Origin: Sphagnum compactum
Taxonomy: Eukaryota > Bryophyta > Sphagnopsida > Sphagnales
Reading direction: 5' to 3'
NCBI GenBank assembly: GCA_965153455.1
Contig: OZ234494.1
Coordinates: 1-64,000, forward strand
DNA length: 64,000 bases
Shown here piece after piece: positions 11,820 through 22,850 of the stretch. Within the stretch, counting starts at the first letter, position 1. Every line of letters starts with the position of its first letter. The notes beneath the pieces are model-generated. The model saw nothing but the letters and a program-made list of their open reading frames with translations, was not told where the DNA came from and did no database searches. Made by a program: the position numbers and the translations under genes.

Positions 11820-13321
11820 CTAGGAAAAGAGCAATGAAAATTTACAAGAGAAGCCTTCAAACATATAATTCAACTCACAATATGTTTTTGGGTATATGCC
11901 ATTGCCAAAGGAGTTTTGGTCAAGGTACATGAAATTCACAATGTTTGGAAAATCAAAAACTAAAAGGGAAGAAGGGAAATCCACAAACTTACAAACTAAA
12001 GATAACTTATGAAGCACAACTCATAGGTAAAGATACAAAAAATTTCCAAATACATTGCACAATTAGTACCCATGGGGATACCAATGCATTGCTTATAAAC
12101 ACCTTGACCAAAACAAATAAACAATTTGCCTAATAAGAAATCCATCCAAGAAATCAAATTTGAAGCATTCACAACTTTGAAGCTACAAAGATTTTCAAAC
12201 AAATTGATCTCTACTTTATTTTATAGGCACAAAAACCTAAAGTTCAAGGCTATTTGTAACGACAAAGCTCCAACATCCAATGTAACATTTTGTTCATTAG
12301 AACTCTCTTACGAGCTTTTAGATCCATTGGGGAAATTTTATCAATATAAAATCTCGAAAGATTAAGTTTATTTATTACCTCCACCACTCTTGTAAAGTTA
12401 TTGAGAATCCAACTACTAACATAAGGATCATCTGCCTTTTTGAGTTTTGACACCCAAAGCTAATGACCACAAGAAACATAACTTTCACAAAAAAAATGGG
12501 CATTTAGAAACTTTAGGCGGAGAAGTAGAGTTGGATGCACAAATGAATGAAGGTTTAATTGGGTTTTTATGAAACTTCCAAACAACACAATGAAACGAGA
12601 GATGAAGACCAAACTTCCCCCTTAGAATTATGGGCCTTATTAAAAGAGTGGTGAAATTTCAGGATATCATATTGGGCAAGATCAAAGGCCACATATGTAC
12701 CGATATGAGAATTAAGCTCAAAGAAAAGAGAAGAAACATAGAACTTTTTACAAACAAACACAAAGTTATTACTATGCTTATCCATATAGGCAATGACCAA
12801 GGACCATCGGAGAATCTTTAGGTGATCTAAATCTCCTAAATGAAGAAACAAAGAGGAATTAAAAGAGGTTTGAACCACAAAGGAAACATGAATCCTTTTA
12901 TCCATAAACAAAAGAACTTTGGGTTTCCACTCACTTAATATCCCTTGAACTCCAAAAGCTCTTCTCGTTTGTTGATAAACTTCTTAAGACATTTATCAAT
13001 AACTTCTTTGATAGACAACAATGACAAGAAATATTTTTTGAGCTTAGTGCCTTTAAAAAAAAATTCAATTAAATTCGGCCTTGAAAGGATATTAAGGTTT
13101 GTTGAAATAACATGACCATGATGGGAATAAATAAAACCAGGGAAATGAAAACAATCACAATTGTATTGTGGTATCAAAAGTGGGAATTGTAAAATTTCAC
13201 CCACTTTGAATAATTTTAAAGATCGCATACAAATGATTTGAGCTTCAAAATTAAAGGAAGTCACAAGAATTATGAATATAATATTGAAGCATAATTGTAC
13301 ATTTGTGTAAATGTACACCAA
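11820..13321 (-). mobile_element. Degenerate Penelope-like element reverse transcriptase
   Basis: Four minus-strand frames read in order as one decayed Penelope-like retroelement protein. At 13321-12935 is the N-terminal region (ILSRPNLIEFFFKGTK). At 12911-12567 is a block resembling the P-T-D-K region (NNFVFVCKKFY). At 12453-12250 is the segment before the palm (LNNFTRVVEVINKLN). At 12202-11996 is the hallmark GIPMGTNCA followed by FTYEL. At 12017-11820 is the FDFPNIVNFMYLDQ and IYPKTYCELN block. The position of the catalytic YIDD box reads FVDFPSS, so the second metal-binding Asp is gone. No GIY-YIG endonuclease region or terminal repeats were found. Frame changes between blocks show a long-dead, probably 5'- and 3'-truncated copy. 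Assignment rests on motif recall, not on a search. Confidence 0.75.
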
Positions 13322-14450
13322 TAATTTAGTAAAAGGTTTTTAAAAAACCCTTATTTGACAACAATTTTCCATTTTTTTAAAATTCAAAACTTCATATTAC
13401 TTTTGTCAAATGATTGAAAAAACACTTAGCCCAAGAAAATATTCAATGGAAGAAAAATTTCCAACCTAAAAAAATCATGATCATCAACATTGTCATACCA
13501 TAATGTACTAATGAACATTTCAACATCATCTGATTTAAATTCCATGACCTTAAGAAAATTTGAAAACTTGGATGGGAAAGATTGTTCTTTATGGTTTTTT
13601 TTATGTATCAATAGAAGGAATCCTAAGATTTATGACTAAGTTTATAGCCCATATTTCAATTATAGAGGACACATATGATTATATTCATTATAGTCATTAC
13701 AAACAAATTGAAAAGGACACATAGTCGTTTTGGACATCACGTGGCACATATCATCCTACATTCATAGGGGTAATCCCGAACCCATTGGTGCCACGTTGAT
13801 GCCATGTGTTGCTAATGTGGCATTTAAAAATTAACCAAAATATGACTATTAGTTGATAGGTGTCATTGGTTACAATGATTAGAATATGACTATGAATGTA
13901 TTTCATGTTCTAATAGATGGCAACAATGGATAAGTGCACATGACAACAAGTAAATGTACCGCATGTCAATAGAATATTATTGGGTGTGAAGAGGGAGTTA
14001 AAAATTTGTAGTCATTTAATAGTCATTTTTGTGTATGGTTCTAGTAATATAACTCATTAAGTCTACTAATTGGCAACATATATTTTGCGTATGTAGCATT
14101 TTGAAATATTGACACATGGAAATAATCATATTGTTAAATGGCAATGTTTTATTGGTCCATGTGTGGCATGAAGATGGAAGACCATAGTCATTTATTTGTG
14201 ATTGTTGAATTAAAATTGAGTGATTTTAAAGTATAGTTTATTGACAAAAGGCATATAATGATTTGCTCGTGTGGAAAATTTTGGTTTGGACACATGCATA
14301 AGCTAACTCAATGTGTAGTCATTGATAAGTTTAATTGTAGTTGTATTGTGCTATTAAATGTGTAAATTTTTAGTTGGACTGTTAGAAATACTATTCGTTT
14401 CTAATTCCTAATGTTGATGAATGTGTGAAACATTCATCAAAAGGATGAAT
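13322..14450. other. AT-rich DNA with recurring TAGTCATT motif
   Basis: No gene seen. The octamer TAGTCATT or close variants recurs between about 13690 and 14320 (for example near 13692, 14010, 14185 and 14315), with CACGTGGC at about 13738. Clustered short subterminal motifs of this type are characteristic of non-autonomous plant DNA transposons, but no terminal inverted repeats were located. Confidence 0.35.
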
Positions 14451-14489
14451 AGTATTCACATCCTTATAGTAGTTAGGTTAGGTTGAATA

Positions 14490-14640
14490 GTGGTGGCTAG
14501 GGTTTGGAAGTGGAGGCTACTTAGGGCTTGGCGGCGGCTAGGGTTAGGGTGTGACGACGTCTAGGGTTAGGGTTTGGTGGTAGCTAGGGTTAGGCGATGG
14601 CTAGGTTAGGGTTAAGTGGCGGCTACTTTAAGGTTAGGAG
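14490..14640 (+). repeat. Telomere-like interstitial minisatellite
   Basis: A degenerate tandem array in which TAGGGTTAGGG units alternate with GGCGGCTA/GGTGGCTA spacers, about 20-25 bp per unit. It uses TTAGGG-like units in the G-rich orientation on the plus strand, opposite to the chromosome-end array. Confidence 0.7.
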
Positions 14641-14869
14641 TTAGTGACGCGCTCCCAAGTCACGGGGTGAAACCCACTTGAGGGTTTCACAAAGTCAAGT
14701 TGCGGAAAGTTGAGACTTGGAGGCACGCTCCCGGCTTCCAACTCTAGAAAGGGGTAGAGGGTCGAGTTGGGAGCCCAGGGATTAGACTAGGAAGAGGTAT
14801 TAGTTGATCAAGCTTGAATCTGCATCAAAACAAACCACAAAGTGGTTAGTTCACATTTCCGGGACACCC

Positions 14870-15190
14870 TTGGGTGTTGGGAGAAGCCACGAGCACTTCG
14901 GACCACAAGACACACCACGGCCTGGACTCAGGGGAAGCCACCACCTTCCCCCATATAGTATATTGTGTGACGCTCCGCGAAGGCTACATCCAAATGGCTC
15001 TTTTTCCCGGGACTCCCAAGTTGGAGTCCCGAAATTGTCCCGAAACTGTCCCGGGTGGAGTCCCGGGACTTTGAGAGCTCATAACTCTCGATTGCCAGGT
15101 CTGATCACGACCAGGTCTTAACCAAACTTGTAGCCCTTGTTGAGATCTTTCCAATGACGTATCGCACTCTCAATTCGGAGGGTTTTAGGA
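14870..15190 (+). mobile_element. Retroelement leader/LTR-like repeat, copy A
   Basis: The segment contains stacked GGGACTCC/GGAGTCCC palindromic motifs (15010-15075), then a stretch with CATAACTCTC, CAACTTGTAGCC-like and TTTCCAATGACGTATC. A diverged copy in inverted orientation lies at 23960-24180, sharing the CCTTCCCCCATAT, ACATCCAAATGG and GGGACTCCCAAGTTGG blocks in the same order. Such leaders are typical of plant LTR retrotransposon untranslated regions. No coding part is attached here. Confidence 0.6.
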
Positions 15191-15223
15191 GAAATTGGGT
15201 TTAGGGTTTAAGGTTTAGGAGGA

Positions 15224-15332
15224 ATAATTTGGGAGAAATTGAAAGAATTGACATAAGTTTCGAAAAAGTCGGAAAATGGGCAGAAGGGGGGATAAGCGTA
15301 TAAATTTGGCATAGGCGGGGCAAAGGTTGATA
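15224..15332 (+). repeat. 109-bp duplicated segment, copy 1
   Basis: Matches 17563-17671 with two mismatches over 109 bases. The rest of the minisatellite at 16430-18245 is strongly diverged internally, so this pair is younger than the array. Confidence 0.9.
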
Positions 15333-16429
15333 TTCATGAAAGTAGCACCGATAATTCCCAGCGAAGAAAATGCACCCATTTCTCGTAAGAAATGACGTAT
15401 GACAAAATCAAAGGAAATGAAATGAAGAGTAAGTCGAAAATGAAAAGACTAGGGTGCACAACCCGTATCATTAGGTATAAAGTAGTTGCACGGTACATTT
15501 GAGGGATTCGTACGCACGGAGGTGCAAGGTCGGGCACCCGGAATAACATTGGGCGGCAAGAAAAAACAAAGATTCGTCTGCCGAAATGGTCATTGCACCT
15601 AAGTGGGGCATAAAATGAAATGACATAAACTTATTTAAACATTGATTCGGAGAAAATATATGGAATAATTTACGAAGAAGGATGTAAGGGGGCCATAAAT
15701 TTTCACGGACATAATTAAAAGGAGACCCATAAATGACAAGATGAACCTAAATTTGTAGAATTTGAACATCATTATTTAATGAAATGTAATTAAAACAAGG
15801 ATGAACGTAGAGACAATCGTAAGATGTAGAGTTTGTATTTTTTGAAGCACGTAAAGAAAAAAAATCATAAAATATATTTTCGTCAAATATGGTATGGACT
15901 TACGAAACGTTCATTATTAGGCTATTTAAAGGTCCATAAGTATAGTTTTTAAATTGAATCGATTATTTATTTGGTTCGTAGGTTGTTTAGATACGATATT
16001 TTAGTAATTCGAAGTCCCGAACACAGAGCCCATCAGCTAACGGAGCATAGCATAGAGCATAGAAACGGGGATGAAAAGTGGAATCCATAAGTATCAGGTT
16101 CAGAAGTTCGTGGCTTTTACGATTTTACAAATTTGCAAAATGATTTTGTGCATCAGGTAGATATTGAAGTTAAGATGTTGAAACGAAGTCCATTTGAATA
16201 AATTTTGAAATCTATAAAGTGACACGAACATTGCGATGGCAAGCACGAGGTAGAATTGGTGGGTGTGACAGCCAAATGACCGAAGGATGCAGGGACCATA
16301 ATAGTTTAGAAAGTATATATGAAATATATAATTAAAGAAGCGATTAGGAAATACAAGTAAGTTGAAATTTACATTTTAGAATGGTAGATGGTTTAAAAAT
16401 AAACGTAAGTAGATGAAAACAAATTCTAG
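15333..16429. other. Non-repetitive interval between duplicated minisatellite blocks
   Basis: About 1.1 kb without the GGCATAA motif, separating the 109-bp outlier from the main array. No coding frame of note and no terminal repeats recognised. It may be an insertion into the array or a displaced flank. Confidence 0.4.
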
Positions 16430-18245
16430 ATCAAAACTTGAAAAAGGTGGCATTTAAATATAGGACAAAGTTTGGGAGGATGGGAAAAGGGGAAAAGTGG
16501 GGCATAAGCAGGAGAAAGGGTCGAAAAGTTTGGGAGAAGTTTGAAAAGGAGGAAAAGGTATAGGAAAAGCGATAAGGGCGTTTTGCATAAGTAGGGGGGA
16601 AGTTTGAAAAGGAGGGGCAAAAGCGAGGCGAAAGGGAAAAAGTTTGGCATAAAACGGATAAGTTTGGGAGTAGGGGAGGAAATATGGGAAAATTGAAGAG
16701 GAGGGGAAGAAAAGGCGGGAAGTTTGGGAGAAGGCGAGGAGAAGGGGAAAAGGCGAGCAGAAAAGGGAGAGTCGGGCATAAGTGGAAGGGCGGAGAGGCC
16801 GAGCATAAGGGAAGATATTTTGGGGGGGGGATGGCATAAGTTTGGGAGGTTGGGGAAAGAATGGAGAGAAGTTTGAGGAAAACATAAAAAATTGGCATAA
16901 AGGGAAATAATTGGATAGGTTTGGCATGGGGGGGGGCGAAAGTGGAAGAAGGGGCGTAATAGGAGAGAAGGGAATAAATTTGGCATGAAGAGGGGAGAAG
17001 GCGAGAAGTTTGGGAAAAGGGGGGAAAAGTTGATAGGTTGGCAAAAAGTGGGGCAAAAGGGGGGCATACGTTGGGAAAAGTTGATAAGTTTAGGGGAAGC
17101 GGGGCAAAAGGCGAGAAGTTTGGCATAATTGGAGGGAAGTTGATAGGCAGGGCATAAGGGGAGAAAAGGCGAAAAGTTTGGCATAAGCGGGGGGAAGCGG
17201 ACATGCGAGGCATAAGTTGAAGAAAAGGGGAGAAGTTTGGCATGAACGGGGAGAGGTTGATAAGCGGGGCAAAATATATACATGTTTGGCATAATGAAAA
17301 GAAGGATTGAAAAGTTTGGGAAAATTGCCGGAAGAATTAGAACGTTTGGCATAAGCAGGATAAAAGTTAGAATCGCTTTTTGCGTAAAGAGGGCAAAGCG
17401 AAAAATGATGGGCATATACTTGGAGAAAAAGGAAAAAGTTTGGCATAAGGATAGGAAATTTTGAAAAGTTGAAAAGAAGGGAGGAAAACTGGAAAGGTTT
17501 GGCATAAGGGGGCAGAAAAGGATAAGTTTGGCAAAAGTTGGGCAAGAGTTGAAAGGTTTGGCATAATTTGGGAGAAATTGAAAGAATTGACATAAGTTTG
17601 GAAAAAGTCGGAAAATGGGCAAAAGGGGGGATAAGCGTATAAATTTGGCATAGGCGGGGCAAAGGTTGATAAGTTTGTGATAATTTCGGTAAGTTCAGGA
17701 GAAGTCGGCAAAAGCGGAGAAATTTGGCATATGTTGGGAAAAATAAATAAGTTTGACATAAATATGGCAAAAGGTGAAAAGGCGGGCATAAGCGGGCAAA
17801 AGTTGATAAGTTTGGCATAAAAGGGGCAAAAGGGGAGAAGTTTGGCAAAAGTTGATAAATTTGGCATAACTGGGGGAAAACAGAGGGAGTCGGGAAGAAG
17901 TTGGAAAAAGTGGATAAATTTGGCATAATATGGGCAAAAGGGGAAAAATTTGGCATAAGTAGGGAGAAGTCGGTAAGTTTGGCATAATTTGGAGAAAATG
18001 TGAGAAGTCTGGGATAAGTTGGGAAAAGTCAATACACGTACATAATTTGGCAAAAGGCGAGAAGTTTGAGAGAAGCAGGTAAAACTTGAGAAGTTTAGGA
18101 AAACTAAAGCAAGACATGAGGAGTTTGGCATAATTTGGGTTTAGGCGGTAAGTTTGGCAATACATGACAAGTCGGGGATAAGTGGGCAAAAATGTAGAAG
18201 TTGGACATAATTAGGGCAAAAGGCGAGAAGTATGGCATAACATTT
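16430..18245. repeat. Purine-strand minisatellite (GGCATAA / AAGTTTGG units)
   Basis: About 1.8 kb in which the plus strand is almost entirely A and G, punctuated every few tens of bases by AGTTTGGCATAA followed by a G-rich then A-rich spacer. Unit length is variable (roughly 20-60 bp). The pyrimidine-rich minus strand has few stops, giving open frames of up to about 400 codons full of P, F, S, L and the recurring PNYAKL; these are artefacts of composition. The retroelement leader at 14870-15190 runs almost directly into the first repeat copy, suggesting that the array began in a retrotransposon untranslated region, as known for Ogre/Tat-type elements (inference). Confidence 0.85.
17563..17671 (+). 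repeat. 109-bp duplicated segment, copy 2
   Basis: Partner of 15224-15332, offset 2339 bp, with two mismatches (a C/G and a G/A). Confidence 0.9.
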
Positions 18246-18560
18246 GAAAAACGTGAGATTATTTATCATATATGATATATTTTATAATCTATATAAGATA
18301 TGATCTTGTATAAGATAAGATATTATATGATCACCCCTATGATCTTATCTTGATCATATTATATGAGATCATATTATATGCGATAATATAGATAATATTA
18401 TAATAGGATCTATATTATTATTATAAATATTACAAATATGATCTATATTATAAATATTATAATAAAATAATATAGATCATATTTATACAAGTTCATAGGG
18501 ATAAATATGATCTATATTATCTTATTATAATATGATCTATATCTTATCTTGATCATATTA
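18246..18560. repeat. AT-rich palindromic block
   Basis: Dense GATC/TATA palindromes on an AT background. The clearest is a perfect 20-bp inverted repeat, arms 18467-18486 and 18501-18520, with a 14-base loop (ACAAGTTCATAGGG). The words GATCTATATTAT and TTGATCATATTATATGAGATCAT recur. Able to form cruciforms or hairpins; no coding capacity. Confidence 0.8.
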
Positions 18561-19060
18561 TATGAGATCATCTCCGCCCCTATGAACTTATCTCACTCCC
18601 CCCCCTATGAACTTGTAAAAAAAAAAAACCCCCTTTCATCCCTTTTCAACATAAAAAATTTAAAAAATAAAAAAATAAAAAAATAAAAAAATAAAAACTC
18701 CCTCCCATCCCCCTTCAACATATTAAAAAAAAAACCCTTGACCCCCTATCCCTAGCCACTCCACAATGAAAAAACAAATTTTTTTAAAAAAATCATCCCT
18801 TTCCCTTCCTCCCTCCACATGTCAAATGAAGGCAAAAAAAAACATTAACCTCCACCCCCCTCCCCTTCAACAGTAAAACAAAAAAGAAAAAAAATCAAGG
18901 TGCACCCTTTCCCCCCTCCCATAATGAATTTGTACAAAAAATTACCCCCTTCCCCTCCCTAGCCTTTAACATAAGATAATAAGATAATAATAATATAATA
19001 TAATATAATAAGATAATAAGATATTATAGATCATATTATAGATTATAAGATCATAATCTC
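18561..19060. repeat. Degenerate C-run/A-run minisatellite
   Basis: Alternating C-rich (CCCCTTTCATCCC, CCCCTCCCCTTCAACA) and A-rich (AAAAATAAAAAA) segments, with TTCAACAT recurring before each A run at about 18646, 18714 and 18867. Ends in an AAGATAAT/TAATATAA microsatellite at about 18972-19025. Confidence 0.65.
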
Positions 19061-19780
19061 ATGTGATTTGGAAGTGCCAGACTAGAGTTGGATGACTAAT
19101 TTGCATCACTGGGTTATGGAAGTTCACCGACTCTCTTAGGGTTGTTGCAGATGATTAGACCAATGCCAGGGTCAATGATGATCAGGGAGAAGCTAAAGCT
19201 GCACCCACCGATGATCACTAGTTAGCTACTACTGCCAACTTTGTTACAATTACACCGAAAGATCTTTGGAGCCTTTTCCTTGTGTTGATCCATGTCTATG
19301 TACTGCAGGATTTCAAACTTTTGCTGGTTTAAGCAGCTGATCACCACCACGGAGCTGGGAACCACCACGGAGCTGCGTGGTTGATGCGAAGCTTGGGTTG
19401 GGCGGAGAATCCAGATCCGTTCACGCCAATTTGATTCTTCCAAGCAACAGTAGTTAATTACAAGCAGCATTGAGGTATTGTCTGGAGCGAACACTCATTC
19501 ATCTACCACCACATTGCTCGAAGATCCACAACTAAAGAGGATGTTGTCCATAGGTGTAACCATTAATTGTGCCCATGATGTCACACCATAATAATAATGG
19601 ATCACAAGTCCTAGGAACAACACTCGCATGCAAGAGATTGGAGTAAGTTGAAAATTAAATAATTTTCCATGGTTTTTCTCTCCTTTTCTTAGGATCAGTT
19701 GTAATCACTGAATTTGGAAGAAAACCTTTTTTTAAAAGAGTGGACATTGATTTAGGGTTTAGGGTTTGAATAACTTTGTG

Positions 19781-20142
19781 ATGGAGTTGGATGCCGCATT
19801 GTTGCTATGTCCTTTCACTATAGCGTTGGATATTTCCACGTTGAGGAACGACACTGCCAAGCAACATTGTAACAACGTTGAACTCAACGTCCCAAACAAT
19901 ACCTCCTTGGCGGTTTACTAGGCAGCCCTAGTCAAGTAGTGGTTGGTGATGGGTCTCAAGACCAACAACTCACCTGTTGATGTGCGACTGTCCAAGATGG
20001 AGGTGGCCATCAAGAACATTTTGTTTTTCATGGTTGCTAGCAATCTTGCGGTCAACCAACTGATGGAACATGAGGTGACTTCGACTTTCATAGCCAATGT
20101 TGCATTTGTAAAGGAACCTAAGTGGACCATGATGATGGCCAA
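19781..20142 (+). pseudogene. Decayed unidentified open frame cut by a CACTA terminus
   Basis: A single frame runs from the ATG at 19781 for about 120 codons with two in-frame stops near 19919-19938, then ends exactly where a CACTA-type terminus begins at 20143. The peptide (ELDAALLLCPFTIALDIS, then VRLSKMEVAIKNILFF and VAFVKEPKWTMMMA) has a retroelement gag-like, Lys/Leu-rich flavour but I do not recognise it. Continuity of frame across the stops suggests a former coding region. Confidence 0.35.
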
Positions 20143-20365
20143 CACTAGAAGAAAAACACTTATTTTCAACTGGTCTCTGCAACTAAATTTTAGTTGTAAG
20201 CGACATTTGCAACTAAAATCCCTTTAGTCGCCTTGGACAAGTCACATGTGATATTAGTCGCAAACGACAAGGGGTATTGGATGAACAAAAAAATCAACAA
20301 ATACAAGTTCATCTTTTGACTCCATTGTATACATATTGTCACACGCGACTAAACTGCAACTATTT
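20143..20365 (+). mobile_element. CACTA (En/Spm-type) transposon terminus with subterminal repeats
   Basis: The sequence CACTAGAAGAAAAACACTT at 20143 matches the usual start of plant CACTA elements (CACTACAAGAAAA). It is followed by the subterminal motif TAGTCGC/GCGACTAA in both orientations (about 20190, 20226, 20256 and 20345), the transposase-binding repeats of this superfamily. The opposite end was not found with confidence: CTAGTG at 21014-21019 is a candidate, but the flanking triplets (CAA and GCA) do not make a target duplication. No transposase is present, so this is a non-autonomous or truncated copy. Confidence 0.65.
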
Positions 20366-21024
20366 TGGTCACTATTGGGGCAAATGATGTGTTGCCACGT
20401 GTCCCAATATTTAATAATAATTAATATAACATAATATAATAATAATAATATTGAAATAATCTGAAACGTTCAATTCACATGTTTGGATGATTTAAATTAT
20501 GACACGTGGCCCAGTGTAAATATGCCACGTGGCATTATAATTAATTTAATACAAAATAATAATATTAAGTTGGTAGGTACTTAAATAGGTGCCTACATAC
20601 TTAGGTAAAAAGACAAGTAGGTTGGGGAGGTAGGTAGTTTAAAATTATCCATAAATTTTTTATTTAATTTTGGGTTAAATCTTTTCAATGACTCATCCCA
20701 TATGTACACATTTTTTTAATGTGAAGTAGGATGACCACACTTCTTATTTATGTAATGTTCAAATTAGAAATGGAGAACAAATAATATGGGATAAATTTTG
20801 AAGTTATAATTTCAAAACTTTCCTCCCTTTTTTCTTACTTCCTAGATTTTTAAACAATTCAAGTACATGGCTCATTAGATAATTAAATAACCATTCAATT
20901 AATAGTGACTAAATTTAACATATATTTAGAATATAAACTATACACTACAAATATTGAGAATTCATTAAAAATTATTTAAATAACTAATAACTTCATAATA
21001 TTAGGAGCCATTCCTAGTGGCAGT

Positions 21025-21140
21025 TGAGCAATCCCCACTTGCAACGCACAAATTGTTATAAGCTCCTCACTTACAACGCACGGGTCGTTGCAAGCTCCTC
21101 AACCTACAACGCACAGGCTCCTACAAGCTCTTTAACCTGC
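21025..21140 (+). repeat. Short tandem repeat with ACAACGCAC core
   Basis: Three imperfect units of about 37-40 bp, each with the core (T/C)(A/G)CAACGCAC and a following AAGCTCCTCA or close variant. Lies just inside or beyond the candidate right end of the CACTA remnant. Confidence 0.6.
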
Positions 21141-21739
21141 AATAATTTACATCAGCATTATTAAATAATAAGTAAAATAATTTATGATAATTATTTTAAA
21201 TTTTCAGTAAAATTATAAAAATGAAATTAATTAATTTCATTATAATAGAAATACTTTAATATTAAATATTAAATAATGAATAATTAAACTGAATTATAAC
21301 TTATGTGTTTATTATAATGAATGTATAAGTAAATTAATTATTATAATATAATAATCATATAATAATTATAATAATTAGATTGTTATTTTTAAAATATAAA
21401 TATATTTATTAAGGTTTTTGAACCTTCAACATCTTAGATCCAACATTTGTCCAAGTGGCTGTTAGTTGAAGACCATTTATCCCTTTGTACATGAATATAT
21501 TTCCATTTCAAGAAGCGAATTGATTGCAATTTCAAGAAGTTGGTAATTAATTTCCACCTATTCATGCACCTGTAAACTATCTTCCAAAGTTCAGGTACAA
21601 GTTAATCAAGGTCCATATTCTCACAACTGCTAATGTATGCCCAATTGTTCAAGGTGCCTACCAATTGTCCTTTGTAATTATATTCTTCTAATACTTCTTT
21701 GGCTAGACCTACTACCTATGGAGATAGTGATGTTGAAGA

Positions 21740-22850
21740 TGATATGTAGAGACATCTAGAAAAAAGCAATTGCATGCATTAAGTGTGGCACTAATTCGTT
21801 TTTTTGGCAAGGATGTTGGAAGCAAATTGGGATCCAATCCAGGTGCTTATAGCAATCCTAACACATGTCAATTATGTCGTGTTGAAGATCATACTATAGG
21901 AGCTTGTCCAATACACACATATATGCAACAAAAAAGTGCCAAATGTGGAGGAGGACAAAGGGTTGGAAATTGTGGGACTTAATTGTCCTTTCTATAACGG
22001 ATTTGGGCATGTTGAGGACATATGTCGGAAGAAGAGGGATTCAAAAAGGCTAATATATGTTGCAAATTACTCAGAGATGTTAGTCAACAATGAGGAAACT
22101 GCTCTTGCTAAATTGAATTGACTATGTGGCATAAAACATGATATCTTTTATGGAGTTAAAATCCCAAAGAGAAGGTTGCTAGTGCAGATAGCAATTGGAG
22201 GAGGATGTGTAGAGGAGGTTGGTATGAGGCTGGAGACAACAAACCTACGGATCTTGGTACGGTTGGGCAAAACCTTATTGTGAGGTCAAATATTTTAACC
22301 CATTTCATCAAAGAGAAATTTTCATTAACCCCTATGGAGACTATTATGAACATTCCAAAAGAGCTAGTTATCTTGAAGGGTTATTGAAGTTGGACAGAAA
22401 ATGAGAAGATGCACAAAATACTAGGCATTGTAAGGTTCTTCCATAACAACCTCATTGGCCATTAGAAAGATTTATGTCAATAAAAGGCTTTTAGAGGTAA
22501 AACTTTATGTGTACTAATGGAAATCCATAATGGTATGAGTACAAGGGCCTCAATGTCAATCACAACAATTAGTATTGTACAAGAGCTTGGTATGATGCAT
22601 TTGGTTTTGGTTTTGAAACTTATAAGACTACCTTTGGAATGAGAACAAAAGCATTGGGATGGATTGATGATATTCATATAAAGGTTGGAATAATTGTTTA
22701 CAACGTGACCTTTGTTGTTGTGGACACCAATAGTTACAACCTTGTTTGGTTTTTTGATGAAAATAAAACTAGTGTTGGATGTGGAAAAGGGAGTAATTCA
22801 GTTTTCCAATAGCCCTAGTTCTAATGTTGAGTTGTTGTCATTCAATAAAG
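21740..22850 (+). mobile_element. Ty3/gypsy gag-protease remnant
   Basis: Frames on the plus strand, linked by frameshifts, reconstruct the end of gag and the protease of a Ty3/gypsy element. At about 21860-21990 is a zinc-knuckle-like segment (CQLCRVEDHTIGAC) followed by a second (CPFYNGFGHVEDIC at about 21980-22025). Next come LVNNEETALAKLN and, after a stop at 22119, LCGIKHDIF. MNIPKELVILKG at about 22345 is the stretch usually found between gag and protease. Further on, KVGIIVYNVTFVVVDTNSY (about 22680-22735) is the retropepsin region that precedes a D-L-L-L-G-L type motif, replaced here by frameshifted sequence. Many stops and shifts show it is dead. Reverse transcriptase and integrase are not recognisable downstream. 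Confidence 0.75.

Noticed and set aside
14790-14830. Possible decayed initiator-Met tRNA primer-binding site (GAGGTATTAGTTGATC)
   Set aside because: Too many differences from the expected TGGTATCAGAGC, and no LTR border could be placed next to it.
16426-17956. Long minus-strand open frames (up to about 400 codons) rich in P, F, S and L with repeated PNYAKL
   Set aside because: They arise because the pyrimidine strand of a purine minisatellite has few stop codons; several overlapping frames are open at once and none has a domain.
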